Source: Phascolomyces articulosus (taxonomy: Eukaryota; Mucoromycota; Mucoromycetes; Mucorales; Lichtheimiaceae). Taken from it: DNA of 64,000 bases. This document shows positions 1-13,274 of this stretch, one piece after another. Position 1 is the first letter of the stretch. Each line of letters opens with the position of its first letter. The notes beneath the pieces are model-generated. The model made no database searches. It had not been told where the DNA came from and saw nothing but the letters and a program-made list of their open reading frames with translations. The position numbers were made by a program, and so were the translations under genes. The stretch is taken from contig JAIXMP010000026.1 in NCBI GenBank assembly GCA_025677815.1, forward strand, positions 1 to 64,000. Reading direction: 5' to 3'.

Positions 1-1028
1 ATCCACTTGCTCGTGCTGAACGCGTTTTGGCTAAACGTGGCGGTGGACATCATGGTGGTCGTCATGGTGGAAAAGAAGAAGAAGATGATGATGAAGAAGA
101 TTCCTCGGAAGATCAAGATGATGATGAAGAAGAAGACCCCTCTGAAGACTCTGGTAGTTCTGAAGAAGATTCCTCTGAAGATTCAAGTAGCAGTTCCGAT
201 GATTCCTCTGAAGATCCTAGCAGTTCTGATGACTCAAGTAGCTCTGATGATTCCTCTGAAGATTCAAGTAGCAGTTCCGATGATTCCTCTAAAGATTCAA
301 GCAGTTCCGATGATTCCTCTGAAGATTCTAGCAGTTCTGATGATTCAAGTAGCTCTGATGATTCCTCTGAAGACTCTAGCAGTTCCGATGATTCCTCTGA
401 AGATTCTGGTAGCTCTGAAGGCTCTGGTAGCTCTCAAGAGTCTGGTAGTGGATCTTCTACTGGTGATCAACCTTCCACTGGTTCAGGTTCGGTGGGTACC
501 GATGGCAAGACTTATTCAGGTATTGGTACCTGGTTCATCCCATCGTAAGTCAATCTCTTTATTCATCCACTTAGTTATACGGAGAATCAAAAAAAAAATT
601 AACACAATTTCAATTAAATTTAGTACTGAAGGTGGATCTGCAGGTGCCTGTGGTGGTGATAATGAAGATGATGCTCCTATTGTTGCTTTGGTAAGTAATT
701 AATAACTTGTTTCAGATAAAAAAAAAAAAAAGAGAAAGAATTAGGGATGAACATGATAAAATGAAACACAATCCACTTAATCACTCACTCATATAATATA
801 TATATATAATAGAATGCTGAACAATATGGTGATACTGATGCAAAAAGCGATTGGTGTGGTAAAAAGGTTGAAATCTCTTCCAATGGCAAGTCGACTACCG
901 CTACCATCACCGATGCTTGTCCCGATTGTAAGACCGGTGATTTGGATCTTACTCAAGCTGTCTTTAAGAAGTTAGAAAGTGATCTTGATGTGGGTGAATT
1001 AGATATTTCTTGGAAGGTTGTTTCATAA
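1..1028 (+). CDS. RlpA-like double-psi beta-barrel secreted protein, acidic Ser/Asp-rich linker (5' partial)
   Basis: Likely a secreted or wall-associated protein; domain recognised from the sequence, biochemical role unknown. The reading frame is open at the left edge, so the signal peptide is missing. Exons are ..544, 624-690 and 813-1028, with clean GT-AG introns. The visible part starts with a dibasic LAKR site (probable Kex2 cleavage), then a Gly/His run, then about 130 residues of Ser/Asp/Glu repeats. The C-terminal barrel domain has GACGG, then IVAL, YGD, WCGKKV, TDACPDC and DLT, the hallmark order of the RlpA/barwin-like fold with its paired cysteines. An intron after IVAL sits at the same place as in the paralogue at 4646. 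The highly acidic linker is the odd feature. Confidence 0.85.
165..430 (+). repeat. In-gene degenerate tandem repeat encoding SSDDSSED units
   Basis: The coding sequence repeats variants of a Ser-Ser-Asp-Asp-Ser-Ser-Glu-Asp unit about a dozen times. Silent differences between AGC/AGT and TCC/TCT codons show that the units are diverged at the DNA level. Slippage-prone repeats like this often vary in number between strains. Confidence 0.8.
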
Positions 1029-1032
1029 ATCA

Positions 1033-1079
<47 letters not shown>

Positions 1080-4000
1080 AAATATCATGACGTTCTTATT
1101 AGTTGTAGCTTTAGTAGTAGCTTGTATTATTCATCCTTTTGTAAGAGTTATTTTAACATTTGTCAATATATTATAACATCTTTTGTAAAATCCAAAATGA
1201 GTATCCATTTTTTTTTTCTTATCTAAAATATGATTGAATGAAATGAAAACGATGGGTTGCTTCGTTTATTATTGTTCCTGAAATGAATATATTTAATTAA
1301 CAGAATCATTTTTATTGGTGAGGATTCTAATAACAAGAACAAGTTTTAAAATGGTTTTCATCCATAACCAATCGAAACATTCTCAATAAACAACTTTTTT
1401 TTTTATTTGGATCAATAAATTCTAGAACCAGCGAAACAATTTATTTTTCCATTTTTCTTTTTCGACTTTAATATCTCACGCATAAAATATCTGATACGAT
1501 GGAAGTATTTATATTATATAAGAAAAAATCTCTTCACTGAAACATTTCATTTATCATGACCCATGAAAAAAAAAAAAGTGCGGAGCAAAAAACGAGTCTT
1601 CGAGAATAAAAAAATATCATACACTTGTTATAATAAACTTCTTTATAATAATAATAAACCCTGTCAAAAAAGTAAACAGATTAGCTTTTTTTTGTCCTTT
1701 CTTATTAGTCCTAAATAGGGTTTAAAATATTAAGTTGAGGTAATCAGCATGAATGGTTGCACTGAAGCTTGTAATAGGATAAAACGTGGTACAAGAAAAA
1801 AAAGAGCATGATGATGATGATGATAATGATGATTATCATAAATTTCAGTTCCCTTGTTTATCTCTCCTTCCCTCCCCCAACCCAAAAAAAAAAAAAAACT
1901 CAATGCATCGGGTAACCCATCTATCTTCCAAACTCATTTTTTTCTTTCTTCCACCTCTTCATTCGCTGAGTTTCTGGTTCCTTAATAATACAAAAAGTGT
2001 CCTTATTAAAGAACTCTTTTTTTAAAAATCTCTCAAAAGGTGTTAATAAATATAAAACGTTTCTAAAGAAAGTAATTCTGAAAAAGAAACGAATGAATGG
2101 ATGAGACAACAAAGTGTTTACTATTATAATTAAAAAAATCATGTTACCAAAACAAGTTGGATCGGGTCACTCAATAAAAGAAGTCGTACAAAACAGAAAA
2201 AAAAAATAAAAAGTAACGTAACGTCGATCCTCGGCACGGACCATTTTAAAGTTTATATATATACCTTGTTACTTTTACCGTGTACAAATAAAAGGTTTCT
2301 CTCTATATCGAATATCATCGTCATACTCTATATTATTAGAAATTGACATACGTAATAATAGATTGATAGATATAGAAACTCTCCCAGTTATTGTTTATTT
2401 GTTTCTTTGATGAAGTATCACAAAATTCATTCATCCAAACTTAATGGATTAGGATGTTACTTCTCTACGTAGGTAACTGAATCCATCTTATGGTTCTTGA
2501 GTTTATCATCATCATATATGGAGATAAATCTTGAAATAACAAAACAAGTTGAACATTAAATTATGATTATCGTTTCACTGTTGAGCAATCTTTTGTTGTC
2601 CTCTATACACCCTTCATGGCCATATAGTACATATATTGAAAAAATAATCAGATAAAAACCATTGAATCGCAAGTAAACCAGCAGTTGGATATCCTTCATA
2701 TTTGGTAATGTTTTTTTTGCTCGTCAATGGATGAGGAATAGCACACACAATATTGGATAATTTTCAAACATTAAATAATAATGACAGGAAAAAAAGATTA
2801 TTATTATGCCTAGAACAAATGATCATTTATTTTTATAGATAGATTGATCTAATTATTGCTTTTGACAACGTGTTGTATTGAGAGGATTGCATTACCTGGA
2901 TCATTCTAGGTTATAAAAATATAATGATGATGTCACCAATTTGGATCTGGCATATAAAACTTAATTTAGTAGTATTTGATCCTACTGAATAACAATATAA
3001 TTGTTATTATTTGTATTTTTATGATATATCACCATGATATCACGAAAAAAAAAAAGAAGTGAAAAGGGAGAATGAACTAGTATAACAACAAGAATGAAAG
3101 GAGAGATAGATTATAGCTTTAGTATATAATATTCAATATTAAAAAAAATGAATTGAATTGAGTTAGTTAATATACCATCAAAACAACAAAAAAATACATG
3201 ATGATATCATGTTGTTAGGTTTATAATACTCATTTGTGATATCCTGTATATATATATATATATATACAACAAGTCATTAATTCATATTAAAGAATCATAA
3301 TCATAGTAGTAGTCATGATAAAATGAGAATAAGAAGAAGAAGAAGAAGAAGGGAAAAATGGTTATTTTACGATAGTAAAAACTCCTTGTTAGTTCAAGTC
3401 CTAATAGTTAACAGGATTCTTTTTCCTAAATGTATACCACGTGTTTTTCCTTTCAATAAAAAAATATTACTAATACTACTGATAAAAGTGAGACAGAATA
3501 TATATGTACGTATTACGGAGAACCATCAATAATATGGTTACGTATAAGTAAAAAAAAAAATTACATAGTATATAAAGGTATAAATGTAATATGCTACTGT
3601 ATGTAGATACTTTAATAAACATTGCTAGACTTACGAATTTTTATTTTATTGCATTAAAAACCAATTCATCATCACCCATTCATTGAACTTTTATATATAA
3701 CAAGAAAAAGAAAGGATATTTATTTTTTACCTACTAAAACAATGTTTATTTATTTTTTTCTTCACCAGTAAAAAGGTACTATTTCAAGTTGAATAGCTTT
3801 TATTCTAGTATTAATAGTAGTAGAAGTAGTATTCTATAACATATGTAGGGGTCATACTCACTCCTCATAACTATGATATCAATTACAAAAGGTAGGGTGG
3901 CGAAAAAGAAAAGAAAGAAAGAAAGAAAGAAAGTGTAAAAAAAAAAATATAAGGGATTAAGAAGGAAGTTGAACTTTGTTTATTTTCTACATATTTCACA

Positions 4001-4149
4001 ACAATAAAATAAATAAAAGAAATCAAACCCTTCAAAAAATGAATTGCCAATGATAGCAATTATGTAAAACAATAAGATGATAAATAGTCAAATAGGGTAA
4101 ATAAAAAAGTGTTGTTCAATGTCTGTGTGTGGTAAATAAATAGATAATC

Positions 4150-4183
<34 letters not shown>

Positions 4184-4645
4184 TAGCTAATAATACCAAG
4201 AATTATTATTATGATCTTCTTTTTTTTATATATTATTATTATAATTCTCCTGAAAAATATCTTAATACCAAGCCAAAAAAAAAAACAACAACAACAACAC
4301 CTTTTTTCCAACCTGAATACATTTCTCCTTTCTTTTTCTTTGATAATAATAATAATATATAACTTTGAAGTAGTAGTAGGATCCTCTAATGAACGAAACA
4401 ATATCTCTCCCCTTAAAAAGAATATTTTATATTATCTACTAAAGACTTGAAATAATTGATCCTTTATTTATCTTCTTCTTCTTCTTCTTTTCCTCTTTCC
4501 ATTCCTTTTATACTTCTTCTTTATTACTATATATAAACATCTTATTACGCGTGTAGTTGTTCTATACCACCAGTTTTAAAAAACAACAAGTAACAACAAT
4601 ATATATACAATATATAAATCTATATAAATCAACAACAATAACACC
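1029..4645. other. Intergenic, no gene seen
   Basis: AT-rich spacer between the two RlpA-like genes. It holds a (TA)n tract of about 44 nt at 1034-1077 directly after the stop codon, a shorter TA tract near 3246-3266, a GAAA run near 3909-3932, and many A/T homopolymers. No reading frame has recognisable domain content, and I saw no third, decayed RlpA copy. Confidence 0.6.
4530..4537 (+). promoter_or_regulatory. Putative TATA box of the second RlpA-like gene
   Basis: TATATAAA lies 109 bases upstream of the ATG at 4646. The spacing suits a fungal TATA element with a short leader, but TA-rich words are common here, so this is only a candidate. Confidence 0.3.
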
Positions 4646-5435
4646 ATGGTCGCCACCAAATATCTATTGATCATTGCTATTGTACTATGCATTTTCACCA
4701 TTATGGCAGAATCTTATCCAGAATTGGAGAAACGTGGAAAGAAAAAAAAACATAGTAAAAAACGACCTGGAAAAAAGCGACCTGGAAAACATAGTGGTGG
4801 AAAGAGCCACAAAAATAATAATAAAAACAACAAAAATGATGATGATAAAGATTCAAGTTTGGCGGGTATGCTTGTTGCTGATGTGAGCAACGCTGTCAAT
4901 CATGTAACAGGTGGTTTCTTTAAGGGATTTGCTACCTTTTTCCATCCAGTGACGGAAGGTGGAAAATATGGTGCTTGTCATGGTATTGTAGAATCGGATA
5001 AAAGTAGAATTGTTGCTTTGGTAAGTCTATCTCTATTTTTTTTTTTGACAGATGCCAACCACCGTCATGTTGATGATATTGAATGATCTTCCTGTCTCTC
5101 GAAATAATAGAGTACCGATTTATATGGTGATACGAGTAAAAATAGTCGTTGGTGTGGTAGGAAAGTTTTTATTCAAACAGAAGATGGTAAAAAGACAACA
5201 GCAAAGATTACAGATGCTTGTCCAACATGTAAACCAAGTAATGTATCTCGTAATCCTATATTTTATGGATAGATATGTAACTATTAGAATAAGTAAACTA
5301 ACAAATATGTTATTAGATTCTTTGGATTTGACACCGGCTGTCTATGATCGTATTGCCAAAAAAGAAACAGGCATTGTTCCTATCAAATGGTGTGCTTGTG
5401 GAACAGAAGGTTGTAATGATGATGAATGTACTTAA
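4646..5435 (+). CDS. RlpA-like double-psi beta-barrel secreted protein, basic Lys-rich linker
   Basis: Complete paralogue of the first gene. Exons are 4646-5020, 5111-5237 and 5317-5435, with phases agreeing. The protein (about 206 residues) opens with a signal peptide (MVATKYLLIIAIVLCIFTIM), then LEKR, a likely Kex2 site. A strongly basic stretch of Lys, Arg, Gly, His and Asn follows (residues about 31-65), ending in a short DDDKD patch. The barrel domain carries GACHG, IVAL, YGDTS, RWCGRKV, TDACPTC and a DLT motif after the last intron. The tail adds three cysteines (CACGTEGC and a final EC). The IVAL intron is shared with the neighbour. The intron after the DACPTC motif is unique to this copy, and the neighbour's first intron is absent here. 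Catalytic activity cannot be inferred. Confidence 0.88.
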
Positions 5436-6137
5436 AAAAAACACTTCAATGCTGGTCTTCTTTAATGATTTTTTTTCCTCCCCTTCTCCAACTTTTGTTG
5501 TACGATTAAAAAACAACCTTTCTTTCTATTCTTCTTTTGATATATACACACAGGACAACACATTTTATATTTTCTTTAACTTATTCTTCTACTTTTTTTT
5601 TTGACTTATTCTTCTCCTATTTCCCTCCAATTCTCCCTTTTTGTTTTTTTTTTCCCTCCCCCTTTTATTTCTTTATTTATTTATTTTTTGTTAAGGAATC
5701 CTTCTCTATCTGCATGCCGGAGTCAATGTCAGATTTCGTTCCTTTCCTCTTCCCCCCCCTTTTTTTGGTATTCTTTTTTTTTCAGAAGTAAATCATAATA
5801 ATAATAATTATAATAATAAGAATGAATGTTAATCCCAAGGTATTCATTTTAAACGAAAGATTATTATTATATAAACATATACTATATATATATTATATCA
5901 AGAAGTATTTTTTTTTCAAAAAGAAAGAATAATATTTTACATTATAAGAAATAGTAAAAAAAAAAAAGAGATAAAAAATATGAGAGGTATCATTTTTTGG
6001 TTGATTTTTTTTATATGTATTATGAAGGGGATGCGCATGTCATCGAAAGGGAGAGAAGGTTGGATGAGGATGATGATATATTTATATATATAAAGCAAAT
6101 ACATGAAATTTTTTTTATAAAAGAAGAAATAACTTGG
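5436..6137. other. Intergenic between convergent genes
   Basis: Pyrimidine-rich and then TA-rich 3' flanks of the RlpA-like gene (+) and the Ert1 gene (-). No supported gene; apparent frames in 5450-5800 are T-rich low-complexity sequence. Confidence 0.6.
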
Positions 6138-7254
6138 TCAACTTAATAATGGTAAGAACTATATAGAATAATAAGAAAGAAAGATTTGTGAGTTAAGATA
6201 GGAATCTTTCTATAATAATAATAATAAAAACAAGCTTACATTGCCTACGATCACACTTGGAAGATCAAATATATCTCGTTTAATGGTAAAACAAAATGTA
6301 CAAGGAACTGGCTTATGAGAAGGTGTCCTTAATATACAAGAAAACGTACATGCTTTGTCTGTATTATCAAATGCATGAGTAGCAAACTTCTCCCAATATT
6401 CTACTGCTGATCCATTATCCATTAACTATTATAAACATAGAATATTATAATTAGAAAAGACAAATCCTATGAATCAATCTATATCCCACTCTACCACTTT
6501 TTCTCTCCTTTCAAATACATATGTTTATTTAGTTACCTCATAAATATATGTTTTTTTATTCAATAAAAGATCCCTCTGCCATTGCGTTAACAATGAAAAC
6601 TCCTTTCCGACAAGACAAATTTCACCTGTACGTCGCCACACCACCGTCGGTGTTCCTGAAAAACTTATCAATTTCTCATATTCCTATATATATATATATA
6701 TATATATAAATACATCATCCATGGGTTTTTTTTTTTTTTTTTTTTTTTTTACTATAACCCTGTCCTCCAACATTAAAGAAGAAGAAAAAAGTGTTTTTTT
6801 TTACCAGCAATGTACGTTGTAAACATTTCTCCATAAATACCAAATCTTCTTCTGTCAAATTCATAATCAATGCTAAGAAAGAAGGTCGAAATAAAGCTAA
6901 TGCTCGACTAATTCTCATCAAATCTTCACGACCCATTCTAAAAAAAAATTATCATGTGAGATCATATTCTATTTCCTTTAAAAATTTTACACACACACAC
7001 TTTTTTACTTACTTTTCTCTCACATATTGAATCAAATAATGAAAACCTTCTGCATAATTAAAAGGTCGTCGAACACCATTATAGACAGCTTCTGGTGTTT
7101 TATCATAGGTCGTATGTTTTCTTTTATTATTGGACTGACTTCCTGCAGAAGAAACACTATCTCGTTTCATAATCGTAGGAGGTCCTGGGGATGATTTGTT
7201 ATCCGGTGTTGTCATCCCATTCTTATTATTATTTGGAGGAGGATGATAATGAGG

Positions 7255-7285
<31 letters not shown>

Positions 7286-8425
7286 GGCATGGGTTGAGAA
7301 TGACGGTTATTATTATTATTTTTATTATGATTCGCATGATTCTGATGGTTATTATTATTCTGATTTGGTGAAGGACTCATGGGTAATAATGTAGAATATT
7401 GTTGTTGTTGAGCAGACGAAGAAGGTGTTACTTGAGGTGCATAAGGAAAAGAAGTAGGTGGTGTATGGTTCGTTACTGTTGTATTATTATTATTATTACT
7501 TGCAATAGACGTCGTTGTCGTTGTACTCGATGGTAGTTCTGTCATTGGGTTTTGTAACATGTTTCCAATAACACCATATTCTAAACCTGCTGTTTCTGAC
7601 CCAAAACCTAAATCGGCTAATGAGAAATTCAGTAATTGAGCTGTGTCAATAAATTGATCTATTCGCAATAATTAAAAGGTATCCATGATTCATTCATTAG
7701 TATATATTCATTTTATACCATTCTTGTCCTCAAAATACTAATATTCTCTCTCTCTCTCTGTCCCTATATATATATTTACCCATGGGTGCTGACATGGAAT
7801 CCAGAAAAGTGTTTGTTGGTGGAAAAGGTGCTGTTGCTAAAAAGAAAAAAAAAACATGTGTGAATTAATTATTACTATTATTATTATTATTGGTAAGAAA
7901 CAACTCATTTTCCTCTCCCAAGATACACTCCATAATAATATTACTTTGTTCTTCTTCTTGTTGATGCTTTATCTTTTTTCGTACCGCGTCTGAACAAGTA
8001 GCTGTTAATCCTCTTTTATAACAACTTTGACAAGGTCGAGCTATATTGAAATAAAAATAAATTAATAAGGGTTCTTTATAAGTCTTTTTAATGAAATGAA
8101 AAAAAAAGAATAATTACAGCCGTCGCAATTGAGTTGAGCCTAATGAAAATTAATGTATTAGAAAGGAGAGGAGGAGGGGTAAAGAGAAGATATACCCAAT
8201 AAAAAAAAAGTTAGTTCTTTTTTGTACTTGTTTCCCGCTCTCTTTCTCGCACATACACCCCCAAAAGTATATTCGGGTTTCTCCCCCACAACTCCTTTTT
8301 TTTTTTTTTACTTTTAAACAATGAGCACATGGTAAAGTTGTATTCTTTCTTCGATTGTTATCTGATTCAAATGTTTCATAAGGAAAAAAATTCGAAGTAT
8401 CATTCATGTTGAAAGTTAAATTCAT
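6138..8425 (-). CDS. ERT1: Zn(2)-Cys(6) transcription factor, Ert1/AcuK family gluconeogenesis regulator
   Basis: Nuclear activator of the family controlling gluconeogenic genes such as PEPCK and fructose-1,6-bisphosphatase (established for Ert1/AcuK/AcuM). Nine exons by my reading: 8312-8425, 8118-8139, 7876-8040, 7780-7836, 7013-7658, 6805-6937, 6537-6683, 6240-6425 and 6138-6158, giving 496 residues. The zinc cluster spans residues 33-61 with spacing C-x2-C-x6-C-x5-C-x2-C-x8-C, split by two introns, followed by RKKIKH. The middle is poly-N/Q. The C-terminal PAS-like region contains FNYAEGFHYLIQY, LALFRPSFLAL, EKLISFSGTPTVVWRRTGE, YIYELM, VEYWEKFATHAF and VPCTFCF, which closely match the Ert1 family. 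The first ATG of the exon was chosen; an ATG six codons later is possible. Confidence 0.9.
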
Positions 8426-8692
8426 GAACTTGCTTTTTTTTTTAAAAAAAAATATGAATATATAAATGTATATATAAAAGGGTAAAAAAAAAAGAAGAAG
8501 AAAAAAAGTGTGTGCGTGAGAGAGAAGAAGAAGAAGGGAAAAGGGAAAGAAGAAAGAGAAAAAAAAAAAAAAAGGCAATTGTATCCAATTGATTGGTTTT
8601 GTATATTATTGTGTGGAGAAGAGGGGAGAAGATGTGTGTGTACGTGTACTATATATATATATTACTATAAACAGCGTGGTAAAGTACACACT

Positions 8693-8699
8693 TGACTCA
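8693..8699. promoter_or_regulatory. TGACTCA (AP-1/Gcn4-type) site upstream of ERT1
   Basis: A perfect TGACTCA palindrome lies 268 bases upstream of the ERT1 start codon. Gcn4/AP-1-type bZIP factors bind this word. A single copy could be chance. Confidence 0.2.
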
Positions 8700-10706
8700 T
8701 CTAGAACTGAATGGTAGTAAAATGAAATAATACCAAACTGAATTATGAAAGCATTTTCTATTGGATGTATCATTTGCTGTGATATAGAAGCATAAAGGGT
8801 AGCATAGAGGTGATGGATGACTATTCATCATTTGTCAAGGGAAACGAATACAGTTATCCTTCTTTTTTCATGTCATGGGAATAACAACAATTGCTTCTAT
8901 TATCAATTATTATTATTAATACACACTTTAAAAAAAGAATAACATAGAGTCTTTAAAGAAGCTTTGGTTTTTTTTTTTTGAATTTCCTGTTAATTCTCAT
9001 CATTCGTTTCATCCTAATATATTGTATGTCTATCTAGATAGATTAGAGATAACCAATTCTAACAGGACAGCAGTATACAAGTTGCCGCGGGTTATACCAT
9101 TTCGAACTCCAGAGACTTCTTTGATAGCGGCGAATTAATTTCTTCTCATTATTTTGGCAGGTTTTAAGACACCCTAAAGAACTATCTGATTGGTAACCCA
9201 CCATTTACTTTGTCATAAAAGAAAAAGAATTGACAGGAGTTCTTTCCTCTTCTCATCTCATTTGTCAATCGATGTCTTTTGGGTGGATTCGATCTACTTT
9301 TTTTTTAGCCCTCCAAGGATAAAGTTTGTTAAAGAAAAAAAAAACTGCAGGTGATCGCGCGACTTTTTATATATAAAAAAAGGGGAGGAAAGAATGAATG
9401 CATGAAAAGCAGAGTTGTTGTTGATGTTGTAATGAATGCTTCTTTCAGTTCTATATTTATTTCACTAAATCAATAAAGGGTGATCTATCTTATGTATAGA
9501 AGCATGATATATATATTTTTTATCTCATGCTGCATGTCACATCATCGAATGAGTAGTGTGCATATTTTGGCGTTTCACTTTGGTATAACTACAGTCAATG
9601 ATTCATATATATTCCATCGAACAAAAAGATCTTGTTCTTATATTTTACTTTTACACCTTCTACTCTTATTATTACTTGGATTTCTTTAGTTATGGACTTC
9701 CCCCCCTTAATACACACATATACCCCTTTCTCTTTATAATATACTGACATTTCATCCAATATCTTGGGATGGGACAGATCACGTTGATAATAACTTTTGT
9801 AAAATAAAATCAAATAAGAATCCAAAAGAATAGTCTGTCTGGATCGAGATTCCCATCAAGAAAATAAATCGATTGAATAAAAAGAATCATGAAAATTCAA
9901 AGATATATCCAGTTTCTGAACTGTATTAGAAACATTGCATTAAAAGAACACATGTTACTATCAATAAAAAAAAATCATCAAATAGCGTCATTCTATTAGA
10001 TGATGGTCATTATGGGGTTCATGTCAGCTGTCTGTACCCTTCCCTATTCTTTTCTATGCAGCTGTATCACGTTTATATTGATAATAGATCTGCACTGCGA
10101 TCATCCTTCCTCTCCGTTCTTATAGAGTTGACAGTGGTTCGATACTTTTTTTTTGTCAAGATAGTATTCGTACATGTAATAACGGTGGTTGACAATGATA
10201 TTGAAATCATTCAATAACCAAAATCCAGTTGTTGTTGTTGTTGTTGTTGAGTGTTCAGGTCATGTTTGCTAGACCTTCCTGATGAAACGAATCTCGACAT
10301 GGTTTGAAATTGGATAGTCATGTTTTACTCCATGAATTTCCAGGAGGTAAATAAAAGTGTGTGAAGAAACAGAACAGTTTTTCTTTTTTTTTTTTTTTAC
10401 TTGGTCAAAAAATCATTATTCATTCCTCAGTAAAACAATGTTCCTTATGGTATATATCCATTGGAATAACCTTTCTCGTTTTTGATGTCTTTCCATATAA
10501 AAACATTTGCTTGATATATAAAAAAAAAAAGTCGATATCATTTATAAAGTATACAATGATTTTTGCTTGGTGTTACATTGATTGCATCTAGCCAAATTGT
10601 CATTTTTAGAAAAAGCCACTCATTGAAACTTTAAAAAGAGCAATATCGTGAGCGGAAAGATTACAAGTTTTGAAAGGTCAGCTGGGGGTGATACGCTTAC
10701 CCGCCT

Positions 10707-10715
10707 TATATATAA
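10707..10715 (+). promoter_or_regulatory. Putative TATA box of HIS1
   Basis: TATATATAA sits about 90 bases upstream of the HIS1 ATG and is followed by a long pyrimidine tract, as in many fungal promoters. It is only a candidate. Confidence 0.3.
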
Positions 10716-10801
10716 TCACTTAGCAACTATTTGCTTTTTTTTTTCTTTTTTTCCCTTTTTTTTTTATTTAATATACATACATAACTCATCCACAACACAT
10801 C

Positions 10802-11890
10802 ATGGATTTCGTCAAAGATCTTGATAACCGATTACTTTTTGCCGTACCTAAAAAAGGTCGTCTTTATGAAGAAGTATTGAAATTATTGAACGGTTCCGAT
10901 ATTCATTTTAATCGTAAATCGCGTCAAGACATTGCCCTTTCCACCAATTTACCCGTGGCTCTCATTTTCTTACCCGCCGCAGATATTCCCAAATATGTTG
11001 CTGAAGGAAACGTCGATATGGGTATTACCGGTCAAGATATGGTCGTTGAAAATGAAGCACAAGAAAAAGTATCAGAACTTTTACAATTGGATTTTGGCAA
11101 GTGTCGCTTATGTGTGCAAACACCTATCCAAGGTGATTATCAAACCTTGGATTCCTTGGTAGGTAAACGTATTGTTACCAGTTTTGATCAATATGCACGC
11201 AAGATCTTTGAACCTTTGGATAAGGCCACTGGAAAAAAGACAAGTATTACCTATGTATCAGGTTCGGTTGAGGCCGCATGTGCTTTGGGTCTTGCAGATG
11301 GTATCAGTAAGTATGACTCATTTTTTTTATCTATTTTTATTTATATAAATAAAGAGAGAAAGAGAGAGAGAGAAAAAGGGAATTTAAGGGTATTTTAGAT
11401 GGTGATGAATTGATCCTTCGTGATAATAGCCTCTCCTTTTATAAATTGTCTATTTTTTTTTTTTTTTTTGAGATTGACAACAAATTTCTATTTTTAAATA
11501 GTCGATTTGGTAGAATCGGGTGAAACGATGCGTGCAGCTGGTCTCCATGACGTCCACACACTCATGACAACACAATCCGTATTGATTGCTAATCAAAAAT
11601 CTGAACATACTCAACTTATTGAAAAAATCACGTCCCGTATTCGTGGTGTCATTGCCGCACGTAAATTCGTCTTATGTACTTATAATATCCTTCGTGCCAA
11701 TATTCAAAAGGGTACTGCTATTACACCTGGTCGTCAAGGTGCTACTGTGTCATCCTTGGAATCGCATGAAGGTTGGGTGGCAGTTTCTGCTATGATTGAA
11801 GCCAAACAAAAGGGTGAAATTATGGACAAGCTGACTGAAGTGGGTGCTACTGATATCCTTGTCACGAACTTTAGTAGTTGCCGTGTCTAA
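10802..11890 (+). CDS. HIS1: ATP phosphoribosyltransferase (first step of histidine synthesis)
   Basis: Cytosolic enzyme joining ATP and PRPP to give phosphoribosyl-ATP, the committed and histidine-inhibited step. Exons are 10802-11306 and 11502-11890, splitting an Ile codon. The product is 297 residues, the length of the yeast enzyme. It begins DNRLLFAVPKKGRLYEEVL and contains the family-typical segments NVDMGITGQDMV, GKRIVTSFDQYARK and DLVESGETMRAAGLHDV. The C-terminal regulatory domain ends with KLTEVGATDILVTNFSSCRV. The long-form HisG architecture, with a regulatory C-terminal domain and no HisZ partner, is intact. No damage is seen. Confidence 0.96.
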
Positions 11891-13274
11891 TTTTTATTAT
11901 TATGAATAATTAATAAAATAAAATAAAATAAAATAAAAAAAATTTAGAATCCATGAAAACTAATCTTTCTCTTTTTTTTTTTGCACTTGGATCGATCGTG
12001 TTTTTTTTTATTATATGCATTTTCTAATCAATGGGAGGATAGCCTATCAACTTCTTAACAAGGGTCACGCGCGTCTTTCATTCGGAGTTTTTCCATAAAC
12101 AGGAATTATCAAAATCAGAGTAAAGCAACACTACTTTTTCTTTTATAATTATATCAAAAAAGGTCGAATAAAATAGATAGGTTTTATAGTTTATTCAATA
12201 CGCTTGAGTGTAATATCAGTTCAATAAACATTTGGATCCACAAATCCAGTATATTAATGATGGGATTATAAGGTTCACCCTACTCTTTTTATGTCAATAC
12301 GAATAACTAAAAGTACTCAAGATGTTCATGATAATGATAAATTTCGATTGTTTTACGTAACATGATATTTCCAAGAGAACAATGCTATGGAAACAATAAT
12401 AAATAATCGTTATTGAAGAATGAAGCGTAAACAAATTTTATTTCATTGAGCTTATCTTTTGGGTACCTATTATCGTACGTTATTGTAAATGAGCAAGTAA
12501 GGGAGGAAAATGACACGCAGTGGTGATAAAGAAAAAACGTTAGTACAGCATTGTTAATTTCTTTGTTTGTCAATTGATCCAATTATATGTTCATTTTTGG
12601 GCATATATATATATATATATATGTTTCTTTGGCTCAACAACCGGACCATGTTATCAACAAAGTCATCATGTCTATTTGCTATCACTTGTTGACGTATTCT
12701 TTTCATCCACCAATATTATTATTATCTACATATCATCAAGATCAATGTGTGATATTTCCTACATGTTTTTTTTATCAGGGAGGTCACATCAACGATAATA
12801 CATCACTGATGGTACAGTTTAATAACTAACTGTGATATATCTACAAATCCACAGTTCTACTGATATATAATCATCGCTACAATTACATCATGTTATCATA
12901 GTGAATCTATAAATAAATACAACTAGTTGCATTACGTATTACATACTCCAGTATCATATTCTTTTATGAAGTATCTTATACGTTTTTATTATTGGAAACT
13001 GAAATCCGTTTGGCATAGACCAAATCATCATACTTGATGTCTCATTTTTATTTCGGGTTGCCAAATTCAGCTTCCTATGCTGCAATATATTCAGACACAT
13101 CATTTTGTAATCATTCATCTTTTTTTTTTTATATTGTATGGATTAAACAATTTCATTGGATCATGCGTTTGATAAAGTGGGGGGGGGTTTATTTTTTACT
13201 TTTTTTGCTACATGAAAAATAAAATACATTTCTTTCCTTTACTCCTTGCTCTAAATCAGACTTTATCACAAGTA
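11891..13274. other. Intergenic, no gene seen
   Basis: Between HIS1 and the H2A-like gene. AT-rich, with a TA tract at about 12603-12622. No recognisable domain in any frame. Confidence 0.55.

Larger units (their letters stand above)
8426..10801. other. Intergenic between divergent ERT1 and HIS1
   Basis: About 2.4 kb with no supported gene. It contains a GTT run near 10229-10250 and many poly-A/T tracts. Both flanking genes are transcribed outward, so this holds both promoters. Confidence 0.6.

Noticed and set aside
7..702. Long open frame overlapping the first RlpA-like gene
   Set aside because: It is a shifted-frame shadow of the Ser/Asp repeat and of the next exon; composition (Met, Lys, Ile, Leu repeats) follows from the repeat.
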